Positions 52,787-62,461 of a DNA stretch of 64,000 bases are shown piece by piece (within the stretch, counting starts at the first letter, position 1; the number at the start of each line of letters is the position of its first letter). Location: contig JAFLRR010000011.1 in assembly GCA_022511345.1 (NCBI GenBank), positions 25,930-89,929 on the forward strand. Reading direction: 5' to 3'. The position numbers were made by a program, and so were the translations under genes. Source of the stretch: Alistipes sp. (GTDB lineage Bacteria; Bacteroidota; Bacteroidia; Bacteroidales; Rikenellaceae). Under the pieces are notes generated by a model. The model searched no databases. It was given only the letters and a program-made list of their open reading frames with translations, and had not been told where the DNA came from.

Positions 52787-53638
52787 ATGCAGAACATCCG
52801 AATCCGCAACCGTGCCGACGAGACTCTCATCGAAATCGACGGCATCATAGGCCCCGCCGAGACTCCCTTCGACGAGGAGGGCAGCAGCTACCGCCGCTTC
52901 CGCGACGACCTGGAGCGCATACGCTCCGTGGATGCCCAGGCGGTGCGCGTGGAGATACGCTCCACGGGCGGCGACGTGAACGACGCGCTGCTCATCTACG
53001 AGGCCCTGCGCTCGCTCAACGCCCGCATCACCACCTGCTGCTACGGCTACACCGCCTCGGCCGCCACGCTCATCGCGCAGGCCGCCTCCGAGGGCTGCCG
53101 CCAGATATCGGCCAGCGCCCTCTACCTCATCCACAACTCCATATGCGCCGTCGAGGGCAACGCCGCCGAGATAGAGAGCGGCCTGGAGCTGCTGCGCAAG
53201 ACCGACGAACGCATCGCCGACCTCTACGCCTCGCGCTCGGGACGCCCCGCCGCCGAGTTCGCCGCGCTCATGTCCGAGAACAACGGCAACGGCCGCTGGC
53301 TCTCGCCCCAACAGACCGTAGAGGAGGGCCTGGCCGACGAGATTGTCGGCAACGACACCTCCACGCGCTCCATAGCCGGAGCCATAGCGCGCACCTTCAA
53401 CTCGCTGCTCGGGCGCCGCACGATGCTGCCGGCTGCCGACCGCAACATCTTCCGCCTCGGCCAGCCCGACACGGCCGCCGAACCCGCCGCGCCGCTGCCG
53501 CTCTCGTTCGGCGAGGGCCAGCGCTCGGCAGGCCCCACCGACGTGCTGCCCGCCGAGGACCCCTCGCTGTCGGAACCCGTACTCTCGCCCAACGCCCGGG
53601 CCTATGCCGACGACCTGAAGCGCCTCATTAAAAAGTAA
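52787..53638 (+). CDS. ClpP-like phage head maturation protease
   Basis: 283 aa. ClpP/S14-type fold: VRVEIRSTGGDVNDALLIYEAL gives the oxyanion Gly-Gly, the catalytic Ser is Ser91 in GYTASAAT and His116 in LYLIHNS. In the place of the third residue, where ClpP has Asp before the RFLSA motif, this protein has GRWLSPQ with Gly, so the acid is missing or shifted. The last 80 residues are a flexible acidic tail, which could act as a scaffold. It should cut the capsid precursor or scaffold during head assembly. Followed by the capsid gene. Confidence 0.82.
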   Translation: MQNIRIRNRADETLIEIDGIIGPAETPFDEEGSSYRRFRDDLERIRSVDAQAVRVEIRSTGGDVNDALLIYEALRSLNARITTCCYGYTASAATLIAQAASEGCRQISASALYLIHNSICAVEGNAAEIESGLELLRKTDERIADLYASRSGRPAAEFAALMSENNGNGRWLSPQQTVEEGLADEIVGNDTSTRSIAGAIARTFNSLLGRRTMLPAADRNIFRLGQPDTAAEPAAPLPLSFGEGQRSAGPTDVLPAEDPSLSEPVLSPNARAYADDLKRLIKK

Positions 53639-53742
53639 CCCGCCCCAAGGGCTGCGCCGGCCGCCGGCAGAAGCCCTCCCCGGCCTCAACAAAAAAATCT
53701 GAAAACCCGCGGCCCCGGCCGCACAAAAAAACCTCTTTTACC

Positions 53743-54720
53743 ATGTCCTACATCGAATCTGCAAAAACCTACACCGGCAACGACCTCGAGACCATCTTCT
53801 TCCGCCCCATGCTCTCGGGTCCCTCAGCCGCCGACCTCGGCATCCGCATCCTCTACAACATGCCCGTGCCCACGACCATCCAGCTCTGGAGCGGCCGCAA
53901 CAACGTTCTCAAGCAGTTCACCTCGGCCGGCTGGACGGGCGGCGAGGCGGCCGTCAAGCAGCAGAAGAGCATAGCCATGCACCGCGTGAAGGCCGAGATG
54001 GGATTCTCGGCAGCCGACTACTTCTCGCTCGTCTACGAGCTGATCACCAACCGTCCCGACATCAACATGGGCGATTTGACGGGCACCGAGCTCGAGCAGG
54101 CCGAGACCGACCTCTTCAAACAATCCATCGCCGAGAGCATCCGCGCCACCATGTGGGCCGGCGACAGCGCCGCATCCGAGGGCTACAACACCTTCGACGG
54201 CTTCATGCGCAGCATCGTCGACGCCGTAGACGACGGCGAGACCGACCTGATGTCCTACACGGCCGACGACTTGAAGAAGCCCGACACGGCGCTGGCCATA
54301 CTCGAGGGTCTGTGGGAGTCGGCGCCCGAGATTCTGCGCGACCTGAAGGCCGAGGGCCAGCTGGCCTACTTCGCCACCTCGGACATATGCCACCTCTACG
54401 AGAAGCATCTCGACTCGAAGGGCGTCGACACGGCCTATGTCGACACGGTCAACGGCCGCCCGACGCTCTCCTACCACGGCATACCCATAATCGACACCCA
54501 CGCCTCGTCCTACATGAAGCAGATGTCGCTGCCCGAGTCGTTCTGCATCCTCACCGACCGCCGCAACCTCGTGCTGGCGGTCAACACCTCCGACTTCCCC
54601 GGCACCGAGGTGCGCATGTGGTACAACCCCGACCAGATGGAGAACCGCCAGCGGGCCGTGTTCATGGCCGGCTGCGACGTGCTCGACCACACGCTGCTGG
54701 CCGTGGCCTACAAATCCTGA
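53743..54720 (+). CDS. Major capsid protein (HK97-like, Bacteroidota phage type)
   Basis: 325 aa. Its C-terminus, LTDRRNLVLAVNTSDFPG, then MWYNPDQMENRQRAVFMAG and DHTLLAVAYKS, and the central GYNTFDGFMRSIVD, fit capsid proteins of Bacteroidota siphoviruses, and the protein follows a maturation protease and precedes a portal gene. HK97-fold capsids assemble into the head shell. There is no N-terminal scaffold domain; the protease gene's acidic tail may supply it. A related fold also forms encapsulin compartments, an alternative that fits a cassette without terminase. Confidence 0.75.
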   Translation: MSYIESAKTYTGNDLETIFFRPMLSGPSAADLGIRILYNMPVPTTIQLWSGRNNVLKQFTSAGWTGGEAAVKQQKSIAMHRVKAEMGFSAADYFSLVYELITNRPDINMGDLTGTELEQAETDLFKQSIAESIRATMWAGDSAASEGYNTFDGFMRSIVDAVDDGETDLMSYTADDLKKPDTALAILEGLWESAPEILRDLKAEGQLAYFATSDICHLYEKHLDSKGVDTAYVDTVNGRPTLSYHGIPIIDTHASSYMKQMSLPESFCILTDRRNLVLAVNTSDFPGTEVRMWYNPDQMENRQRAVFMAGCDVLDHTLLAVAYKS

Positions 54721-54725
54721 CGGCC

Positions 54726-55196
54726 GTGGACTGCAGAGATTTCAAGCCCGCAGGCGGCATAGCAGCCGCGGCGGTCGTTCCGGCAGGAGCGGCCGCCTGC
54801 GGCACCCCCGCGCAGGTCGCAGCCGCAGCGCGCCCCCTGCCGCTCATCGACGACATGTCGTTCTATGAGGAGCGCACCGACGCCTCGTCGGGCATAGCGC
54901 TCATCGAGCACCGCCTCTCGTTGGTCATTCCGCGCGAGTATGCCGCCACGCTTCTCGAGGGCGACACGGCGGCGCTCTGGAGCGCCTGCGGCACGGCGGC
55001 CGTCGTCGACACCGTCTCGGGCGAGCGCCTGACTGTCGGCTGCTCCGAGCGTTTCGGCGCGCAGCAGCCTCTGCGGCTCGTGGCGGTCGACTTCACCACG
55101 GGCGACTCGCCCCGCACGGTGCCCGCCGCAACGCTTCTCTTCACCAGCTTCGACACCTCGCCCGCCGCAAGGAGCCGCACACCCGCAGCACATTAA
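54726..55196 (+). CDS. Small cassette protein, possible head completion factor
   Basis: 156 aa from a GTG at 54726, five bases after the capsid stop; ATG 54855 is an internal alternative. The frame is open far upstream inside the capsid gene, but that part lacks coding pattern. The N-terminal 40 residues are Ala-rich; the rest is beta-like (ALIEHRLSLVIPREYAATLLEGD). Size and location between capsid and portal suggest a head-tail joining or completion protein. No family recognised. Confidence 0.5.
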   Translation: MDCRDFKPAGGIAAAAVVPAGAAACGTPAQVAAAARPLPLIDDMSFYEERTDASSGIALIEHRLSLVIPREYAATLLEGDTAALWSACGTAAVVDTVSGERLTVGCSERFGAQQPLRLVAVDFTTGDSPRTVPAATLLFTSFDTSPAARSRTPAAH

Positions 55197-55214
55197 AAGA
55201 AAAAACCGCAACAA

Positions 55215-56423
55215 ATGAAAAAGAGCATAACAGCCGTCACAGCCTCGGCACAGGCCGAACCCTTCGTCACGGCACCCGCCGTATCGTCGGACAAATTCTG
55301 GCGCTGGGGCGACGACAACCTCTTCCCCTACGCTCTGTCGCTCATGTCGCGACGCTCGAGCACCCACCGCCGCATAATCAACGACAAGGCCGACTACATC
55401 TCGGGCAAGGGCTTCTCGTGCGACGCCTCGCAGCAGAGCCTGAGCCGCTTCATCGACCGCGTCAACGGCCGCGGCGAGACGCTGCGCCAGGTGATGAACA
55501 AGCTGGCCTTCGACAAGTCGTTGTTCGGCAACGCCTTTCTGGAGGTGGTCACCGACAGCGGCCACTCGTTTCTCTCGCTCTACCACCAGGACGCCTCGCG
55601 CTGCCGCGTGGCCCGCGACTCGCAGCACATACTCCTGCACCACGACTGGCGCAGGTTCGACCCCGCCGAGGCGCGCACCCTGCCCCTCTACCCTCTCTTC
55701 TGCCAGCAGAGCGACGGCACGCTCCGCTCCATAATACACTACAAGGACTACGAGCCCATGTTCACCCACTACGGCGTGCCGCCCTACATAGCCGGTCTGG
55801 GCGTCTCGGCCATAGCCTACAAGACCGACCGCTGGAACCTCTCGCGGCTCGACAACTCCTTCCAGCCCTCGGGAGTGCTGCTGCTCGACAACCTGGTCGA
55901 CTCCGAGCAGGAGGCCGACCGCATAGTCAGGATGGCCGAGGAGAAGTTCGCCGGCAAGCCGGGACAGGTCATGTTCGTCATAAAGAACGGCTCCGACGAC
56001 GACAACTCGCGATTCATACCCTTCGGCTCGCAGAGCGACGGCGACTGGTGCGAGCTCCACGACCGCGCCGTGTCGGACATCGTGGTGGCGCACTCGTGGT
56101 TCCGCTCGCTGAGCGGTCTGGACTACGGCTCGGGCTTCACCTCCGAGCGCATACTGCACGAGTACGAGGTGGCCCTGAACACCGTCATCCTCGGCGAGCA
56201 GGCCGAGCTGCTGGAGCCCGTGCGCGAGGTCATCGGCGCCGTGCTCGGATGCGACGCCTCGTCGCTGCAGGCCGTGAACCGCCCGCCGACCCGCACCAAA
56301 CCCATATACATGCGCATCTGGGAGGCGCGCCGCGCCGACGGCCTCGACTACGACCCCGACGACGAAGAGCAGCGCCGCTTCGTATTCGAAATCACCAAGT
56401 ACAACATCCGGTCGGTCGAGTAG
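55215..56423 (+). CDS. Phage portal protein
   Basis: 402 aa. DKFWRWGDDNLFPYALSLM, RRIINDKADYISGKGF, FGNAFLEVVTD and LYHQDASRCRVARD are arranged as in portal proteins of Bacteroidota siphoviruses; the central helix-rich clip and wing regions follow. Portals form the twelve-fold ring at one vertex of the head through which DNA passes. No terminase gene is beside it, although a portal normally works with one. Starts 18 bases after the small protein. Confidence 0.8.
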   Translation: MKKSITAVTASAQAEPFVTAPAVSSDKFWRWGDDNLFPYALSLMSRRSSTHRRIINDKADYISGKGFSCDASQQSLSRFIDRVNGRGETLRQVMNKLAFDKSLFGNAFLEVVTDSGHSFLSLYHQDASRCRVARDSQHILLHHDWRRFDPAEARTLPLYPLFCQQSDGTLRSIIHYKDYEPMFTHYGVPPYIAGLGVSAIAYKTDRWNLSRLDNSFQPSGVLLLDNLVDSEQEADRIVRMAEEKFAGKPGQVMFVIKNGSDDDNSRFIPFGSQSDGDWCELHDRAVSDIVVAHSWFRSLSGLDYGSGFTSERILHEYEVALNTVILGEQAELLEPVREVIGAVLGCDASSLQAVNRPPTRTKPIYMRIWEARRADGLDYDPDDEEQRRFVFEITKYNIRSVE

Positions 56424-56446
56424 CCGGCCGCAAAAACATCGCAGCA

Positions 56447-56914
56447 ATGAATAATATCATCACTCCCCGGCAGGTCGCCGACCTCGCCTTCGCCGCAGGC
56501 GAGTATCTCGACCCCGAAGCGATACTCGAGGCCGACATAGCCGCCGCGCAGCACCGCTACATCGAACCCGTCACGGGCCGCGCCCTGGCCGAGGCTTTGG
56601 CCCAGGGGCGCTACGACGATTTTCGCGACCGCTACGCAGCCCCGGCGCTGGCCATGTGGGTAAGGGTCATGGTGCAGCCCGTAATGGACATCCGCACCGG
56701 TCCTGCGGGCTCGGTGGTGCAGCGCACGGCCTCGGCGGCGCCCGCCGGCGACAACGCCCGCGCCGCAAGCATCGCAGCACTGCGTCAGAGGGCTCGCCAG
56801 CTGCTGCGGCGCATGAGCGGAGAGCTCGAGCGCATGGCCGCGCAAATGCCTGAATACGACCCCGATAGCAACATTCTCGCAAAGCGTCGGATAGAAGGCG
56901 GGATAGTTCTCTAA
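56447..56914 (+). CDS. Last cassette gene, possible head-tail adaptor
   Basis: 155 aa, mostly helical (TPRQVADLAFAAGEYLDPEAILEADIAAAQHRYIEPVTG, then a long Ala/Arg-rich helix). Adaptor proteins of the gp6/DUF6712 type start similarly and sit after the portal, so this is a plausible but unproven guess. It starts 23 bases after the portal stop. Beyond it lies only a weak 6-bp hairpin before the pckA leader. Confidence 0.65.
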   Translation: MNNIITPRQVADLAFAAGEYLDPEAILEADIAAAQHRYIEPVTGRALAEALAQGRYDDFRDRYAAPALAMWVRVMVQPVMDIRTGPAGSVVQRTASAAPAGDNARAASIAALRQRARQLLRRMSGELERMAAQMPEYDPDSNILAKRRIEGGIVL

Positions 56915-56955
56915 AAAAAGAACTGTTAATTATTTCACAGTTGAAATGTTTTTCA

Positions 56956-56963
56956 TATCTTTG
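56956..56963 (+). promoter_or_regulatory. Probable -7 element for pckA
   Basis: TATCTTTG matches TAnnTTTG; a TTG at 56941-56943 is only 12 bases upstream, too close for a normal promoter. Likely but incomplete. Confidence 0.45.
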
Positions 56964-57027
56964 TGGCGGTGAAGGATGCTCCTTCGCGTTTGCGGGCCGG
57001 TGCACATGCAGGCGCCGGGAGCGCCGA

Positions 57028-57131
57028 GGGGCCGCGAAAGGACCGGGCTGCAGGGCTGCAAGGCCGTGGCCGCTAAGAAAGCGGACTGCAGAGCTGAACC
57101 GGGGGCCGCGAAAGGACCGGGGCTGCAGGGC
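57028..57131 (+). repeat. Direct repeats in the pckA leader
   Basis: A 29-30 base unit, beginning GGGGCCGCGAAAGGACCGGG and continuing CTGCAGGGC, occurs at 57028-57056 and again at 57102-57131 with one extra G. A related shorter piece, GGAGGCTGCGAAAGGGCCC, is near 57177. Confidence 0.75.
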
Positions 57132-57300
57132 CGGACGGGGCCGGGAGGCACAAGCGAGGCGGCTGTGCCGAAACCCGGAGGCTGCGAAAGGGCCCAAGAG
57201 CCGCAGCCTGCGCAGCGGAGCTGAAGCGGCGGCGCAGAGTCCGCCGAAGCCTTCACAAAGGTGAAATGAGGTTTAATTAAAATAACTTTTGAAAAACATT

Positions 57301-58905
<1,605 letters not shown>

Positions 58906-58930
58906 GGCTCGACACCTTAAGCAAAACCGG

Positions 58931-58962
58931 GAGGACGGATTCGACATCCGTCCTCTTTTTTT
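58931..58962 (+). terminator. pckA terminator
   Basis: Stem GAGGACGGAT / ATCCGTCCTC (10 bp), 5-base loop, then seven T (58956-58962). A classic strong terminator. The 206 bases after it hold only the AraC gene's promoter. Confidence 0.94.
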
Positions 58963-59116
58963 GCCCCCGGCCGCAGCAGCCCCATTCCCCACGCCGCTGC
59001 CGGCAGCCCATGCAACCCCGGCCCGCTGTCTCTGCCGCCGCTGCCGGCAAGGCCCCACGCCCGCAGCCGCATGCCGCCGCTCCGGCCGCACGACCATTCC
59101 CCAAAGTGGCCGCGGC

Positions 59117-59148
59117 TTTGCATTTTTCGGAAAAAATGGCTAAATTGC
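59117..59148 (+). promoter_or_regulatory. Probable promoter for the AraC regulator gene
   Basis: TTTG at 59117-59120, 20 bases, TAAATTGC at 59141-59148 (the last TTTG is replaced by TTGC). The spacing fits, one or two bases deviate. About 15 bases before the ATG at 59169. Confidence 0.5.
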
Positions 59149-59168
59149 GTCGATAAAACCGGCCAAAT

Positions 59169-60071
59169 ATGACAATGCCCGACTCCGAGAATATGCACAA
59201 AGTATCCGTCGCCCGAATCAAGAAGGAGATGAAAGACACGGTCTACCTCTCCGACGATTTGGTCATAGCCTCCCTCGTGCCATCGCAGAATCCCTCGGTC
59301 GAGCATCCCGTGGTGCTCGACGGATTCACCGCACTGGTCATAATGAGCGGCGAGGCGACAGTGTCGGTGGGCCTGAGCAACTTCGAGGCGCGACAGAACA
59401 CAGTCATGATTCTCAGCCCCCGCTCGGTGGTGCGCACCGTGAGGTGCACCAGCGACGCCACGGCATTTCTCATATCGTTCTCGAAGGCTTTCGTCGACGA
59501 CATGCAAATCGACATCTCGACGTCGCTGCCCGTATACATGCGCTTCGGCAAGAACCCCTGCATGCAGGTCTCGCCCCGCGACATCGACGAGCTGAGGCAG
59601 CTCTTCCAGCTCATCAAGACAATGATACTGAGTGACAAGGAGACCTACCGCAACGAAATCATACGTTCGCTATTCCGCGCCGCATTCTACATCATCACCG
59701 ACCTGAACCGGCGCGACGACCGCGACTTCGACTACAAGCCCGGGCGCAGCGAGGTGCTCTTCGGCCGTTTCATGGAGCTGCTCGAGATGCACCACACCCA
59801 GAAGCGCGGCGTGGGTTTCTATGCCGAGCAGATGAACATCACGCCCAAGTATCTGTCGAGCATAATCAAGGAGGTGAGCGGCAAGACCGCCGCCAAGTGG
59901 ATAGACGAGGCTGTGATACTCGAGGCCAAGACAATGCTCAAATATTCGGGCCTGAGCATACAGCAGATAGCCATGCGGCTGAACTTCTCGACGCAGTCGT
60001 TCTTCGGCAAGTATTTCAAACAGCACACGGGAATATCGCCCTCGCGATTCAAACGCAAACGAAAAGGCTGA
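59169..60071 (+). CDS. AraC-family transcriptional regulator
   Basis: 300 aa. An N-terminal cupin-like ligand domain (FTALVIMSGEATVSVGLSNFEARQNTV) and a C-terminal AraC pair of helix-turn-helix motifs (VGFYAEQMNITPKYLSSIIKEVSG, then SIQQIAMRLNFSTQSFFGKYFKQHTGISPSRFKR). Followed after 20 bases by the S46 peptidase, so it may control that gene and itself. Its ligand is not known. Confidence 0.93.
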   Translation: MTMPDSENMHKVSVARIKKEMKDTVYLSDDLVIASLVPSQNPSVEHPVVLDGFTALVIMSGEATVSVGLSNFEARQNTVMILSPRSVVRTVRCTSDATAFLISFSKAFVDDMQIDISTSLPVYMRFGKNPCMQVSPRDIDELRQLFQLIKTMILSDKETYRNEIIRSLFRAAFYIITDLNRRDDRDFDYKPGRSEVLFGRFMELLEMHHTQKRGVGFYAEQMNITPKYLSSIIKEVSGKTAAKWIDEAVILEAKTMLKYSGLSIQQIAMRLNFSTQSFFGKYFKQHTGISPSRFKRKRKG

Positions 60072-60091
60072 ACCGAAAAAAACAAAACGAT

Positions 60092-62077
60092 ATGAAAAGC
60101 ATGAAAAAACTGTTGCTGGCGGCCGCCATGGCCGCAATAGTCCTCCCGGCCGCGGCCGACGAGGGCATGTGGCTGCCGTCGCTCATCGGCTCGCGCATAG
60201 ACGACATGCGCGCCAAGGGCTTCACCCTCACGGCCAAGGATATCTACTCCGTCAACAAGGCCTCGATGAAGGATGCCGTGGTGCTCTTCAACGGAGGCTG
60301 CACCGGCGAGCTCATATCCGACAAGGGTCTGCTGCTCACCAACCACCACTGCGGATACTCGGCCATACAGCGCCACTCGGGCCTCGGCCACGACTACCTG
60401 ACCTACGGATTCAGCGCCATGACTCCAGAGCAGGAGCTGCCAAACGAGGGTCTGTGGGTGCGTTTCCTCGTCCGCATGGAGGATATAACCGGCCGTCTGG
60501 CCGCCGGCGAGAAGATTGCCGACATAACCGAGGCCGCCACCGAGAAGGGCCGCTACAAGGCCTCGACCGAGAGCATGTACTACGGCAACCAGACCTTTCT
60601 GTTCGTCTACGAGCAGTTCGACGACGTGCGTCTGGTCCTGGCGCCGCCCTCGTCGATAGGCAAGTTCGGAGGCGACACCGACAACTGGGTATGGCCCCGC
60701 CACACGGGCGACTTCTCCGTCTTCCGCATCTATGCCGACCGCAAGAACCGCCCGGCAAAATACTCGCCCGACAATGTCCCCTACCGCCCCAAGCGCAGCT
60801 TCGCCATATCGACCAAGGGTGTCGAGGAGGGCGACTTCACGATGATATACGGATTCCCCGGAAACACGCAGCAGTTCGTGCTGGCGCCGGCCGTCAAGTA
60901 TGTGCTCGAGCTCTCCGACCCCGCCAAGGTCGACATCCGCACCAAGCGCCTCGACATAATCTCCGAGGCTCAGGAGAGCGACCCCGCACTGCGCATATAC
61001 TACGCCGCCAATCACGCCAACATAGCCAACGCCTGGAAGAAGTGGCAGGGCGAAATCATAGGACTCAAGCGCAACGGAACCCTCGAGCGCAAGCGCCAGT
61101 ACGAGCGCCGGTTCATCGAGGCCGCCGAGGGCAAGCCGGAGTATCAGGCCGTCATAGGCGAGCTCTACCAGGAGTACATGCGAATCATTCCGATATACTT
61201 CGCACGCGAGATGCTCAGCGAGACCCTGCGCACGCTGCCCATGCCCTATGCCGAGAAGACGCGCGCCGACGAGCTCTTCGACAAGTGCCGGCCCGTCGAG
61301 CAGAAGCTCTGGAGACTGGCATTCGCCGAGTATGAGAAGAACATCGGCGACTCGGAGTATGCCGTGCCGCAGCTGCGCGAGGGAATCGAGCGATACGGCT
61401 CCGCCGAGGCTTATGCCGACGTGCTGTTCGAGGCGGCATGCTCGGGCGGCAGCGACGAACTGAAGGCCCTGACCGACGGAATGCTCCAGACCGAGCGCCG
61501 CCTGCGCAAGGAGCTCGAAACCAACAACCTGCGCAACCTCAACAGCGGCAAGCTCGAGAAGCTCTATGCGCTCTACATGCGCGGCCTGCAGCAGCTTGAC
61601 ACCGAGCGGGCATTCTTCCCCGACGCCAACCTCACGCTGCGCGTGGCCTACGGCTCGGTGGCCGGCTACGAGTATGCCGACGGCGAGTACCACAAGCCCC
61701 ACACCACTCTCGACGGCATCATCGCCAAGGACGACCCGAACATCTACGACTACGACATCCCGCAGCGTCTGCGCGAGCTCTACGCCTCGAAGGATTACGG
61801 CCGCTGGGGGACCGTCATCGACGGCCGTCTGACCGTGCCCGTCTGCTTCCTGGCCACCAACCACACCACGGGCGGAAACTCCGGCTCGCCGATACTCAAC
61901 GCCCGCGGCGAGCTGGTGGGCATAAACTTCGACCGCACCTGGCGCTCGACCATGAGCGACCTGGAGTTCGACCCCACGATTTGCCGCAACATCTCGGCCG
62001 ACATACGCTACGTGCTGTTCGTAATCGACAAGGTTTGCGGCGCCGGCTATCTGCTCGACGAGATGAAGCTCAAATAG
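60092..62077 (+). CDS. S46 dipeptidyl-peptidase, DPP11-like
   Basis: 661 aa exported serine peptidase that takes dipeptides from the N-termini of oligopeptides. Start ATG 60092, chosen for the signal peptide (KKLLLAAAMAAIVLPAAA). The catalytic His is in LLTNHHCGYSAI and Ser597 in TGGNSGSPIL. The residue 18 after that Ser, which sets the S1 pocket (Gly in DPP7, Arg in DPP11), is Arg615 in GINFDRTW; this predicts preference for Asp/Glu. It is about 50 residues shorter than the 710-720 aa of typical members, by internal shortening rather than truncation. It may finish digestion of peptides taken up by the SusC/D-protease operon. Confidence 0.94.
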   Translation: MKSMKKLLLAAAMAAIVLPAAADEGMWLPSLIGSRIDDMRAKGFTLTAKDIYSVNKASMKDAVVLFNGGCTGELISDKGLLLTNHHCGYSAIQRHSGLGHDYLTYGFSAMTPEQELPNEGLWVRFLVRMEDITGRLAAGEKIADITEAATEKGRYKASTESMYYGNQTFLFVYEQFDDVRLVLAPPSSIGKFGGDTDNWVWPRHTGDFSVFRIYADRKNRPAKYSPDNVPYRPKRSFAISTKGVEEGDFTMIYGFPGNTQQFVLAPAVKYVLELSDPAKVDIRTKRLDIISEAQESDPALRIYYAANHANIANAWKKWQGEIIGLKRNGTLERKRQYERRFIEAAEGKPEYQAVIGELYQEYMRIIPIYFAREMLSETLRTLPMPYAEKTRADELFDKCRPVEQKLWRLAFAEYEKNIGDSEYAVPQLREGIERYGSAEAYADVLFEAACSGGSDELKALTDGMLQTERRLRKELETNNLRNLNSGKLEKLYALYMRGLQQLDTERAFFPDANLTLRVAYGSVAGYEYADGEYHKPHTTLDGIIAKDDPNIYDYDIPQRLRELYASKDYGRWGTVIDGRLTVPVCFLATNHTTGGNSGSPILNARGELVGINFDRTWRSTMSDLEFDPTICRNISADIRYVLFVIDKVCGAGYLLDEMKLK

Positions 62078-62083
62078 CTGCAC

Positions 62084-62202
62084 GGAGGCTGCGCAGGGGC
62101 CATGAGGGGGCTTGTGCGCGGGTTCTGCGGAAGTTGTGCAGGGGCTCTGAGGGGCCTTGTGCGCGGGCTCTGCGGAGGCTGTGAGAGGTCTTGTGCAGGG
62201 CC
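62084..62202 (+). repeat. 45-base tandem repeat
   Basis: Two full 45-base units (62084-62128 and 62129-62173, seven differences) and a partial third (62174-62202). Each has GTGCGCGGG and TGAGGGG. It lies between the S46 stop and the tRNA promoter. Both strands stay open, but no coding evidence is seen. The gap 62078-62289 holds nothing else apart from the tRNA promoter. Confidence 0.8.
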
Positions 62203-62227
62203 GATGCGATATTTTAGTGCCGAAAAT

Positions 62228-62258
62228 TTTGCGAATTGCAAAATCATGCATATATTTG
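62228..62258 (+). promoter_or_regulatory. tRNA-Leu promoter
   Basis: TTTG at 62228-62231, 19 bases, TATATTTG at 62251-62258, a perfect host consensus, 31 bases before the tRNA. A short hairpin (CGAAAC/GTTTCG) lies between them. Confidence 0.8.
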
Positions 62259-62289
62259 CACTCCCGAAACGGATGTTTCGAGTGCAAAT

Positions 62290-62375
62290 GCCCAGGTGGT
62301 GAAATTGGTAGACACGCCACTTTGAGGGGGTGGTGGACGATTAGGTCCGTGTGAGTTCGAGTCTCGTCCTGGGCA
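62290..62375 (+). tRNA. tRNA-Leu (anticodon GAG)
   Basis: 86 bases. Acceptor stem GCCCAGG (62290-62296) pairs with CCTGGGC (62368-62374), discriminator A at 62375, D-arm with TGGTAGACA, anticodon loop TTGAGGG with GAG, a long variable arm as expected for leucine, and T-arm GTTCGAGTC. CCA is not encoded. It reads CUC and CUU, both frequent in this genome. Confidence 0.96.
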
Positions 62376-62379
62376 CAAA

Positions 62380-62408
62380 GCCGCAACAAAAGTTGCGGCT
62401 TTTTCTTT
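62380..62408 (+). terminator. tRNA-Leu terminator
   Basis: Stem GCCGCAAC / GTTGCGGC, loop AAAA, followed by TTTTTCTTTT (62400 on). Five bases after the mature tRNA end. Confidence 0.93.
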
Positions 62409-62461
62409 TGACGCAATGAGCCAATCAGCAATTAGTTAAAAATTGCGGAGCACATGTAAAC

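Larger units (their letters stand above)
48887..56914 (+). mobile_element. Phage-derived capsid gene cassette
   Basis: Eight same-strand genes with three recognisable virus-head parts (ClpP-like protease, major capsid protein, portal) and a large tail-tip-like protein. Absent: terminase, tape measure, lysin, integrase, repressor, attachment sites, and any tRNA or IS at the ends. GC content and codons match the host. The gene order is tail-like first, then protease, capsid, portal, the reverse of the usual portal-protease-capsid order. Edges are mqnA (divergent) and pckA. It could be a domesticated head module, a gene-transfer-agent-like element, or a decayed prophage. Confidence 0.7.
56915..57300 (+). 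other. Leader and gap upstream of pckA
   Basis: 386 bases without a supported gene. A -7 element is at 56956. The rest is very GC-rich and repetitive (repeats at 57028 and 57102). Short frames in it look like chance frames. It would form a leader of about 330 bases for pckA if the promoter call is right. Confidence 0.5.

Noticed and set aside
48887..56914. Complete prophage
   Set aside because: No terminase, integrase, lysis, repressor or attachment sites; edges are ordinary metabolic genes.
56976..57224. 82-codon frame in the pckA leader
   Set aside because: Composition is that of a GC-rich repeat, and two other frames there are equally open. No start signal or recognisable protein.
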